From CAZWVM01 sp964637705 (lineage in GTDB: Bacteria; UBA8481), in the NCBI GenBank assembly GCA_964637705.1, contig CAZWVM010000113.1, positions 1 through 11,738 on the forward strand: DNA of 11,738 nucleotides. The letters run 5' to 3'. A program made the position numbers and the translations under genes. Of this stretch, positions 5,654 through 11,738 are shown piece by piece (position 1 is the first letter of the stretch; every line of letters starts with the position of its first letter). The notes beneath the pieces were generated by a model that had not been told where the DNA came from, did not search any database, and saw nothing but the letters and a program-made list of their open reading frames with translations.

Positions 5654-7302
5654 TGATCCGCGCCTTCGGATTCGCGATCTTGGCCCTCTTGGCGCTCCTC
5701 GTGGGCGCGGGAGGCGCGGCGCTGGCCGCGACTCCGCAGGGCACCTGGATCACGAACACGGCCCAGATCGACTACGGCGTTTCGGCGACCGCTTCCGCCC
5801 CGGTCCGAGCGCTTTCGAACGCGGCGGACACGCAGGTCGCGATCTACGACACGACGGGACCGGTCTTCCGGTTCGTGCGCGTCGATTCGCCCCTCGTCGA
5901 CAACGGCGGCTGCACGGTCCGGTTCCAGTTCCAGGTCGTCGATTCCTCGGGAGTGGTCGATGTCCTCCTGAGACTCGGTCTGCTCGGCCTCAACGATTCC
6001 ACGTCGAGCCACGACAACGGGATGATTGCCGACACAACGGCCGGCGACAGCCTCTGGAACGCGCTCGTTTCCATCGGGACGCAGACGCTGGGTGACACCT
6101 ACCGGATCCGCGTGACGGCCTACGACGTCTTCGGCTACGCGACCGACACGTGGCTGACCTTCGTGGTCCGGGACACCTCTCCCTCCCTGGCCCTCATCCG
6201 TTCCCTCGGTTGGAACATGCGCGACAACATGCGCATCGCGGGGAACGCGGTCACCCTCTCGGTGGACACCACCGACACCTTCTCGAAGGTGCTCTTCGAG
6301 TATCGCCACCACTCCGGCGGCGATTGGCAGGCCTGCGCCACCGGCCCCTGGAGCGGACCGAACCCCGACACGACGGGGCGCCGCTGGGGGATCTACTGGG
6401 ACCTGGCGGGCCTCGCGGACGACACCTATCTCGTCCGCGCCCGGGCCTTCGACAAGAACGGCAACGCCGACCCGAGCCCGGCCTTCCTGCGCGTGGTCAA
6501 GGACTCGCGCGACTCCTGGATCCACGAGTGGACCGAGACGACGACGGCGGTTCACGTCCGGCGGCAGCGCTACTCGCCGCAACTGCCCGACACGTCGATT
6601 GTCGTCGAGGGAACCTCGCTGACCCTGGCTCCCTCCGCGCTGACCGACGCCGACTCGGTATGGCTCCGGATCACGGTCTACCGGGGCGCCCCGCCCGAGG
6701 CGCCGGCGCCCTCGGAGGCGACGGGTCTCTTCACGATGGGCGACGGATCCTATCGCCGCTTCGAGCGCGAGGACGGGCGCACGACCTTCACGGACACCGT
6801 CACGATCGCCATTCCCTACGTCTTCGACGGGCAGGTCGGGGACGAGGACCGGTTGGCGATCTACCGGTATGACACTGTGAAGCGCGAGTGGGTCAAGGAA
6901 ACGGCCTCGCGGGTCGACAAGCAGAATAACCTCGTATGGCTGACTCTCGACCATTTCAGCTTCTTCGCGATCTTCAAGAACCTGGGTACGTCGCTCTCCT
7001 CGCTCATGGTCTACCCGGTCCCGTGGAAGCCGAACGACGGCGATCCGACGACCGGCACGGAGTACCTGCCGGGCGTCGCGAACACGGGCATCTGCTTCGA
7101 GAACGTGCCGCGCTTCTCGAAGATCCGCATCTACACGACGCTCGGTGAACTCGTGAAGGAGATCGTTTGCGACGGAGGCGCGACGGTGCAGTGGGACGCG
7201 CGGAACAGTCGGAGCGAGAAGGTGGCGTCGGGCGTCTACATCTTCAACGTCACATCCCCGAACGGCGATCGGGTCACGGGCAAGCTGGTGATCATCCGGT
7301 GA
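5650..7302 (+). CDS. Secreted multi-domain beta-sandwich protein with FlgD-Ig/Por-type C-terminal domain ('B2')
   Basis: 550 residues from ATG 5650 (a second ATG is at 5653). The signal peptide MMIRAFGFAILALLALLVG... is cleaved near ALA/A at about 26. The mature protein starts with GTWITNTAQIDY. It follows B1 domain for domain: an Ig-like domain with D-x-G-x2-ADTTAGDSLW; a second Ig/Fn3-like domain with WGIYWDLAGLADDTYLVRARA; a shared SRDSWIHE-x12-R-x-RY segment; a ZU5-like region with REWVKE and HFSFFAIF; and a C-terminal domain (452-550) that starts LMVYPVPW and ends GKLVIIR. In B1 the corresponding start is VLVYPNPF, so B2 has VPW for NPF. It is probably exported and held at or released from the surface with help from a PorV-like partner, C2, which overlaps its stop. 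A long structured leader with the conserved RNA element lies upstream. Ligand unknown. Confidence 0.9.
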   Translation: MMIRAFGFAILALLALLVGAGGAALAATPQGTWITNTAQIDYGVSATASAPVRALSNAADTQVAIYDTTGPVFRFVRVDSPLVDNGGCTVRFQFQVVDSSGVVDVLLRLGLLGLNDSTSSHDNGMIADTTAGDSLWNALVSIGTQTLGDTYRIRVTAYDVFGYATDTWLTFVVRDTSPSLALIRSLGWNMRDNMRIAGNAVTLSVDTTDTFSKVLFEYRHHSGGDWQACATGPWSGPNPDTTGRRWGIYWDLAGLADDTYLVRARAFDKNGNADPSPAFLRVVKDSRDSWIHEWTETTTAVHVRRQRYSPQLPDTSIVVEGTSLTLAPSALTDADSVWLRITVYRGAPPEAPAPSEATGLFTMGDGSYRRFEREDGRTTFTDTVTIAIPYVFDGQVGDEDRLAIYRYDTVKREWVKETASRVDKQNNLVWLTLDHFSFFAIFKNLGTSLSSLMVYPVPWKPNDGDPTTGTEYLPGVANTGICFENVPRFSKIRIYTTLGELVKEIVCDGGATVQWDARNSRSEKVASGVYIFNVTSPNGDRVTGKLVIIR

Positions 7303-8759
7303 GCGCGTCATGGACATGGTGCGGGGTGTCGGGCGTGAGGCGTGACGGGCGAAGCGCTCTGACGACCCTCGCCGTGATCGTTTCCCTCCTCGTGTTCGTC
7401 TCGACGCCCGTCCACGCGCTCAAGCGCGGTGCCGGCACCGCGGTAGGGAATTCGATCCTGCGCGGTCACGTCGGCGGCGCTCCGGCCGCTCTCGGCGGCG
7501 CCTACACGGCCGTCGCGCGCGGCCCCCTGGCCCTTCGCTACAACCCGGCCGGGCTCTGGGACGAGGAACGCAACCGCCTTTTCCTGCAATACAACGCCCA
7601 TATCCTCGACATCACCCGGAGCGACGTCGCCTTCACGCGACCCCTGCGCGACGGAGCGATCGGCGTTTCGCTCTCGCTCATCGACTACGGGGCGATCGTG
7701 CGCACGACGACCGTGAACAAGACGGGGGGGAGCACCTTCAATCCCCAGGACTACCTGGTCCGGCTCGGTTACGGCGCCCCGGTTTCGGACCGACTCCGCC
7801 TCGGCGCATCCATCGGCCTCTACATGTTCGAACTCGACGACGGCGTATCCTCTTCGGGCGTCACCGCCGACCTCGCGCTCCATTACACGCCGCCGATCGA
7901 CGGTGTCGAGATCGCGGCCTCGCTGCGCAACCTCGGTTCACGCGCGCGCTTCTACCTCGACCAGGAGGAACTCCCGCTCGCGGGCGTCCTGGGCATCTCC
8001 TATCGCCCCGTCTCACGCCTGCTCGTATCCGTGGACGGGGAAGTGATCCGTAACGAGGGGGCGGTCATCCGGGCGGGAGCCGAGTACGAGATCGTCGACT
8101 GGCTTCTCCTGCGCGCGGGTTACAACGGGGACAACGAGGCCTCCAACGGCCTGACCGTGGGAGCGGGATTCCGCACCGAGGATCTGCAGATCGATTATGC
8201 CTACGTCCCCTTCGGCGACATCGGCCAGTCCCACCAGGTCTCGGCCGAGGTCGCATTCGGGCGACCGGCCGGGCGTCGAAGAGGGGAGGACGCGGCACCG
8301 GTGCCGTATCGCGGCGTCGAGCGGGAGGCGCCGGGGCGCGAGCCGGAGCGGGTCCCGGTGGCGGCCGCGCCGGCTCCTTCGCCACCCGCCCCATCCGCTC
8401 CCGAGGTGGTCGAGGATCCCGAGAGACTCAGGACCGAGGCGGCGGCGGCCTACGAATCGGGCGATGCCGCTACGGCGATCCTCCTCTACGAGCGGCTTCT
8501 CGTCATCGAACCCGCGGACGCCCTGTCGCGCTACAACCTGGCCACGGTCTGCTATTCGATCCAGCGCTACGAGCAGGCGGCTTACCATTACCGTCACCTG
8601 GTGTCGATCTCACCCGAGGACGAGGAGGCGTGGTTATACCTGGGGTATGCCGAATACCATGCGGGGCGCCGGGACGATGCCTGGTATGCCTGGCAGAGGG
8701 TCCTGTCGCTGAACCCGGAGAACGAGTATGCCCGGGCCGCCTGCCAGCTCCTGGAATAG
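7299..8759 (+). CDS. PorV/UPF0164-like outer-membrane barrel with C-terminal TPR domain ('C2')
   Basis: 486 residues from GTG 7299, which overlaps the B2 stop as GTGA, indicating coupled translation. A start at GTG 7335 (MRRDGRSALTTLAVIVSLLV) would give a more compact signal peptide and is a real alternative. Cleavage is near VHA/L at about 40. The family N-terminus reads LRGHVGGAPAALGGAYTA, then LALRYNPAGLWDE. Barrel strands with RNLGSRARFYLDQEELPLA and YAYVPFGDIGQSHQVS parallel C1 (SNLGSRLQFVRQSEELPIA, YAYVPYGELGNQNLVS) and end near 321. A Pro/Ala-rich linker (322-375) leads to three TPR units (about 376-407, 408-441, 442-475). TPRs bind proteins, so the tail may recruit a periplasmic partner. 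C1 has an unrelated tail at this place. Confidence 0.88.
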   Translation: MSASWTWCGVSGVRRDGRSALTTLAVIVSLLVFVSTPVHALKRGAGTAVGNSILRGHVGGAPAALGGAYTAVARGPLALRYNPAGLWDEERNRLFLQYNAHILDITRSDVAFTRPLRDGAIGVSLSLIDYGAIVRTTTVNKTGGSTFNPQDYLVRLGYGAPVSDRLRLGASIGLYMFELDDGVSSSGVTADLALHYTPPIDGVEIAASLRNLGSRARFYLDQEELPLAGVLGISYRPVSRLLVSVDGEVIRNEGAVIRAGAEYEIVDWLLLRAGYNGDNEASNGLTVGAGFRTEDLQIDYAYVPFGDIGQSHQVSAEVAFGRPAGRRRGEDAAPVPYRGVEREAPGREPERVPVAAAPAPSPPAPSAPEVVEDPERLRTEAAAAYESGDAATAILLYERLLVIEPADALSRYNLATVCYSIQRYEQAAYHYRHLVSISPEDEEAWLYLGYAEYHAGRRDDAWYAWQRVLSLNPENEYARAACQLLE

Positions 8760-8826
8760 ACGCCTCCGTATCACGCCCCCCCCTCCTGCCGGCACGGTGA
8801 GTAACCTGTGGATTCATTTGGGGAAG

Positions 8827-8868
8827 AATTGTCTACAATTGTCTTGCTAGAAAGCCGAACGATACTAT
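8827..8868 (+). promoter_or_regulatory. Putative sigma-70-type promoter and direct repeat upstream of ftsA
   Basis: In a locally AT-rich patch, TTGTCT (8839-8844) and TACTAT (8863-8868) are 18 bp apart and each match four of six consensus bases. AATTGTCT occurs twice, at 8827-8834 and 8837-8844, exactly one helical turn apart, and the palindrome ACAATTGT (8835-8842) spans the junction. The second repeat overlaps the -35 box, as expected for an operator. The rest of the 8760-8953 spacer holds no other clear signal. Confidence 0.5.
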
Positions 8869-8940
8869 ATGAAAGAGGCTGAAATCAGACGCTCAAGGAA
8901 GTACGGGGCTTTGAACACAGCTTCAATGCGGCAGTCAATG

Positions 8941-8947
8941 AAGGAGG
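8941..8947 (+). promoter_or_regulatory. Ribosome binding site of ftsA
   Basis: AAGGAGG lies six bases before ATG 8954, a strong consensus site that fixes the ftsA start. Confidence 0.85.
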
Positions 8948-8953
8948 CAGCGG

Positions 8954-10216
8954 ATGGCGTCGCCTAGAGATCGCACGGTAGTGGGTCTGGATATCGGGAC
9001 TACGAAGGTCTGCGCGATCATCGGCGAAGTCGGCGAGAACGGCGTCATCGACATCATCGGCGTGGGGCAAGCCCCGTCGGACGGGCTGCGCAAGGGCGTG
9101 GTCGTCAACCTGGAATCCACCGTCAAGTCCATCACGAAGGCGATCGAGGAAGCGGAACTGATGTCGGGCACCGAGGTCTCCTCGGTCTACGTCGGCATCG
9201 CCGGCGGGCACATCAAGGGCATCAACTCGCGCGGCGTCGTCGCGATCACGCGGCCGGACCACGAGATCACTCAGTCGGACGTCGACCGCGTGATCGACGC
9301 GGCGCGCGCGGTCTCGATCCCGATGGACCGCGAAGTCATCCACGTGCTGGCGCAGGAATTCATCGTGGACGACCAGGACGGGATCAAGGATCCGGTGGGC
9401 ATGTCGGGCGTGCGGCTCGAGGCCGAGGTGCACATCGTGACGGGCGCGGTGACCTCGGCGCAGAACATCGTCCGCTCGGTGAACCGCGCCGGGTTCGAGG
9501 TGGACGACATCGTGCTCGAACCCCTGGCCTCCTCCTTCGCGGTCCTGACCGAGGACGAGAAGGAACTGGGCGTGGTGCTCGTCGACATCGGCGGCGGCAC
9601 GACGGACATGGCTCTTTTCGTCGAGGGCGCGATCTGGCAGACGGAGGTCCTGGCGATCGGCGGCGGCAACGTCACGCGCGACATCTCCGTCGGCCTGAGG
9701 ACCCCGATCAACGAGGCGGAGCAGATCAAGTTGCGCTACGGCTGCGCGCTCACCGACCTCGTCAAGCCCGACGAGATGATCGAGGTGCCGACGGTGGGCG
9801 GGCGGAAGTCGAAGAGCCTGCCGCGGCCGGTCCTGGTGGAGATCATCCAGCCGCGGATGGAGGAGATCTTCCTCCTCCTGTCGCGGGAGATCAAGAAGAC
9901 GGGTTACGAGGATCTCGTCGCGGGCGGCGTGGTGCTGACCGGCGGCGCGGCGGCGATGGAGGGCGTGCAGGAACTGGCGGAGCGCATCCTGGACCTTCCG
10001 GTCCGGATCGGCTCCCCCAAGGGCATCTCGGGCCTGGTGGACGTCGTCAACTCGCCGGTCTTCTCGACCGGCGTGGGGCTCGTCTTCTACGGTGCGAAGA
10101 ACGTCGTGGCGGAAGGGCCGGCGCGGGGGGGGAGGGGCAACATCATCTCCGGCGGCGGCGATCTCTTCCGCGGGATTACGAACCGGATGAAAGACTGGTT
10201 CGGGGAATTTTTCTGA
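8954..10216 (+). CDS. ftsA: Cell division protein FtsA
   Basis: 420 residues, the usual FtsA length. FtsA is an actin-like ATPase that tethers FtsZ to the inner membrane and recruits later division proteins. Visible parts: phosphate-1 loop GLDIGTTKVCAIIG (11-24); the 1C/SHS2 region with GVVVNLESTVKSITKAIEEAE; phosphate-2 motif VDIGGGTTD (210-218); adenosine motif GGVVLTGGAAAMEG (about 324-337); and a C-terminal amphipathic helix FRGITNRMKDWFGEFF (405-420), the membrane-targeting sequence. It is followed by ftsZ after 153 bp. The gene upstream is the envelope barrel C2, not ftsQ, and a promoter-like patch lies between, so ftsA-ftsZ probably has its own promoter. Confidence 0.98.
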   Translation: MASPRDRTVVGLDIGTTKVCAIIGEVGENGVIDIIGVGQAPSDGLRKGVVVNLESTVKSITKAIEEAELMSGTEVSSVYVGIAGGHIKGINSRGVVAITRPDHEITQSDVDRVIDAARAVSIPMDREVIHVLAQEFIVDDQDGIKDPVGMSGVRLEAEVHIVTGAVTSAQNIVRSVNRAGFEVDDIVLEPLASSFAVLTEDEKELGVVLVDIGGGTTDMALFVEGAIWQTEVLAIGGGNVTRDISVGLRTPINEAEQIKLRYGCALTDLVKPDEMIEVPTVGGRKSKSLPRPVLVEIIQPRMEEIFLLLSREIKKTGYEDLVAGGVVLTGGAAAMEGVQELAERILDLPVRIGSPKGISGLVDVVNSPVFSTGVGLVFYGAKNVVAEGPARGGRGNIISGGGDLFRGITNRMKDWFGEFF

Positions 10217-10369
10217 GAAAGGGGGAGACGGGGAGAGCGGCGCGCGGCGGTTCCGGGAAGACGGGACCCGGAGGCGTGGCGCGGCACACGCGGCAGGCTA
10301 CGAAGTAGGTCAAAAGACAGGGGCGGCTCCGGCCGCCGACCATTGCAGCAGGCAACACGGGAGGGAAAC
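10217..10369 (+). other. ftsA-ftsZ spacer with hairpin and ftsZ ribosome site
   Basis: The 153-bp gap is purine-rich at first, then holds GGCGGC/GCCGCC (10322-10327/10332-10337) with a TCCG loop, about 30 bases before ftsZ. GGGAGGG (10359-10365) is the ftsZ ribosome site, four bases before ATG 10370. The hairpin lacks a T-run, so it more likely tunes ftsZ mRNA stability or translation than stops transcription. No promoter is clear. Confidence 0.5.
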
Positions 10370-11554
10370 ATGCCATTCACGTTCGATCTGGCGGATGACG
10401 TCACGACGCGCCCCACGGTGATCAAGGTCATCGGCGTGGGCGGAGGCGGCGGCAACGCCGTGGACAGGATGATCCAGTCGCGGATGCGGGGGATCGAGTT
10501 CCTGGTCGCCAACACCGACGCCCAGTGTCTCCGGAAGTCCATCGCGCCCATCAAACTGCCCATCGGCCAGAAGCTGACGCAGGGCCGCGGCGCGGGCGCC
10601 AACCCCGAGGTGGGCCAGCAGGCGGCGCGCGAGGACGCGGATTCGCTGCGCGCCTCCCTCGAGGGCTCCGAGATGATCTTCATCACGGCGGGCATGGGCG
10701 GCGGCACCGGCAGCGGTGCGGCGCCCGTCATCGCCGAGATCTCCAAGGAACTCGGCGCCTTGACGGTCGGCGTGGTGACCAAGCCCTTCCACTTCGAGGG
10801 CCGGGTCCGGGCGCGCCAGGCGGAGGATGCCATCGAGGCCCTGCGCCAGAGCGTCGACACCCTGATCGTCATACCGAACGAGAAGCTCCTGGCGGTCGCC
10901 GAGCGCCGGACGGGCGTGCGGGAGGCCTTCCGCCTCGCCGACGACGTCCTCCGCAAGGGCGTCCAGGGCATCTCCGACATCATCCTGGTCCCCGGCGACA
11001 TCAACGTCGACTTCGCGGACGTGAAGACGATCATGCAGGAGCGCGGCGACGCGCTCATGGGCATGGGCCAGGGCCAGGGCGAGAAGCGCGCGACGATCGC
11101 GGCCCAGCAGGCGATCTCCTCGCCGCTCCTGGATGACATCTCCATCTCCGGCGCCACCGGTCTCCTCGTCAACATCACCGGCGGGGCCGACCTCTCGCTC
11201 GCCGAGGTCTCCGACGCGATGTCGATCGTGACCGAGGCGTGCGACGACGAGTGCAACATCATCTACGGCCACGTGGTGGACGAGGGGTTGAACGACGAGT
11301 GCCGCATCACGGTCATCGCGACGGGCTTCAACAAGCGCCGCGAGATGGCCAAGACGGTTCCGTTCCCCGAGACGGCGCGGCGCCCCTTCAGCGCGAGCAT
11401 CGAGCAGGCGGCGGTCGCCCGGCGGAAGAACGTCGTCGGATCCCCGAACGTCTTCGTGGAGGAAGTCACGCCCGCGAAGCCCCTGGGCCGCGGCGAAGAC
11501 ATCGAGACGCCGACCTTCATGCGCTGGAAGCAGGGGAGTGCCCAGCCCAACTGA
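10370..11554 (+). CDS. ftsZ: Cell division GTPase FtsZ
   Basis: 394 residues from ATG 10370, chosen over a TTG at 10343 because of the ribosome site at 10359-10365. FtsZ is the tubulin-like GTPase that polymerises into the Z-ring at midcell. Motifs: GVGGGGGNAVDRM (22-34); NTDAQ; the tubulin signature GMGGGTGSGAAP (108-119); the T7 synergy loop NVDFADV (212-218), with D214 and D217 as catalytic-loop acidic residues; and GITNI-type core strands. After ATGFNKR a short variable linker leads to the tail DIETPTFMRWKQ (377-388), the conserved peptide that binds FtsA and other partners. The tail reads ETPTFMR where many species have DIPTFLR. It probably forms an operon with ftsA. Confidence 0.99.
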   Translation: MPFTFDLADDVTTRPTVIKVIGVGGGGGNAVDRMIQSRMRGIEFLVANTDAQCLRKSIAPIKLPIGQKLTQGRGAGANPEVGQQAAREDADSLRASLEGSEMIFITAGMGGGTGSGAAPVIAEISKELGALTVGVVTKPFHFEGRVRARQAEDAIEALRQSVDTLIVIPNEKLLAVAERRTGVREAFRLADDVLRKGVQGISDIILVPGDINVDFADVKTIMQERGDALMGMGQGQGEKRATIAAQQAISSPLLDDISISGATGLLVNITGGADLSLAEVSDAMSIVTEACDDECNIIYGHVVDEGLNDECRITVIATGFNKRREMAKTVPFPETARRPFSASIEQAAVARRKNVVGSPNVFVEEVTPAKPLGRGEDIETPTFMRWKQGSAQPN

Positions 11555-11575
11555 TTTCCGGATGACCGGCAAGAC

Positions 11576-11609
11576 GGGGTTCCCGCGGCTCGTGAAGCGC
11601 GGGAGCCCC
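11576..11609. terminator. Strong hairpin between ftsZ and the pilT-like gene
   Basis: GGGGTTCCCGCG (11576-11587) pairs with CGCGGGAGCCCC (11598-11609) over 12 bp with one G-T wobble and a 10-nt loop. The outer bases TTCCGG (11555-11560) and CCGGAA (11614-11619) can extend the stem, and ATGACCGG is repeated on both sides (11562 and 11610). No T-run follows, so it may be a Rho-type or partial stop, or an mRNA-stabilising 3' end for ftsZ. Confidence 0.55.
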
Positions 11610-11643
11610 ATGACCGGAATTCCGAGGTGAAAGGGACTCCGGC

Positions 11644-11738
11644 ATGATGCTCAACGACATTCTCGCCGCCGTGGCCCGTCTCTCGGGGTCCGACGTCCAC
11701 CTGCACGTGGGCATGCCTCCCGTCGCCCGCGTCAACGG
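11644..11738 (+). CDS. pilT: PilT-type twitching motility ATPase, N-terminal fragment
   Basis: ATG 11644 (with a second ATG at 11647) opens a frame that runs off the window. A purine-rich GAGGTGAAAGGG (11624-11635) precedes it. The visible 31 residues, MLNDILAAVARLSGSDVHL then HVGMPPVARVN, fit the N-terminal PAS-like domain of PilT/PilU-type retraction ATPases, whose families start with a similar LL...V...ASDLHL...G.PP..R.. pattern. PilT powers type IV pilus retraction. A related PilB/GspE ATPase N-domain cannot be excluded from this short piece, and no Walker motif is in view. Confidence 0.75.
   Translation, partial: MMLNDILAAVARLSGSDVHLHVGMPPVARVN

Overview
The window comes from a high-GC, Gram-negative-type (diderm) bacterium. 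It carries cell-division genes ftsA and ftsZ, the start of a pilT-like gene, and several exported envelope proteins. Among these are two PorV/UPF0164-like outer-membrane barrels and two large proteins ending in a FlgD-Ig/Por-type C-terminal domain. That combination is typical of FCB-related candidate phyla (Eisenbacteria, Krumholzibacteriota and Latescibacterota style). The phylum is an inference from protein types; no rRNA is present. All convincing genes are on the + strand.

Bases 1-8759 hold two tandem copies of one three-gene module, here called A-B-C. A is a small secreted DUF11-type surface protein. B is a secreted multi-domain beta-sandwich protein with a FlgD-Ig/Por-sorting-like C-terminus. 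C is a PorV-like barrel with an extra periplasmic tail. Copy 1 is A1 (1-159, 3' end only), B1 (573-2201) and C1 (about 2198-3682). Copy 2 is A2 (3959-5026), B2 (5650-7302) and C2 (7299-8759). B and C overlap at their stop/start in both copies. The C tails differ: C1 ends in a TolB/CsgG-like domain after a Pro-rich repeat linker, and C2 ends in three TPRs.

Both A-B spacers are long and highly structured. Each contains the same roughly 104-nt element (297-400 and 5260-5363), aligned without gaps. It has two arms whose paired positions change together between the copies, while the intervening strand is nearly invariant. This looks like a conserved cis-acting RNA upstream of B, and I do not recognise it as a known riboswitch class. 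It is the strongest candidate for something undescribed here. The C1-A2 spacer contains an 80-nt inverted repeat built from 10-bp units.

From 8760 the window changes to the division cluster. An AT-rich promoter-like patch with a 10-bp-spaced direct repeat precedes ftsA (8954-10216). ftsZ (10370-11554) follows, then a strong hairpin and the start of a PilT-type ATPase gene (11644 to the end). No ftsQ lies immediately upstream of ftsA. A reasonable model is that B proteins are cargo, delivered to or anchored at the surface with the help of the C barrels, in a type-IX-like pathway, with A as an accompanying surface-layer protein. That role is inferred from domain types and gene order only.
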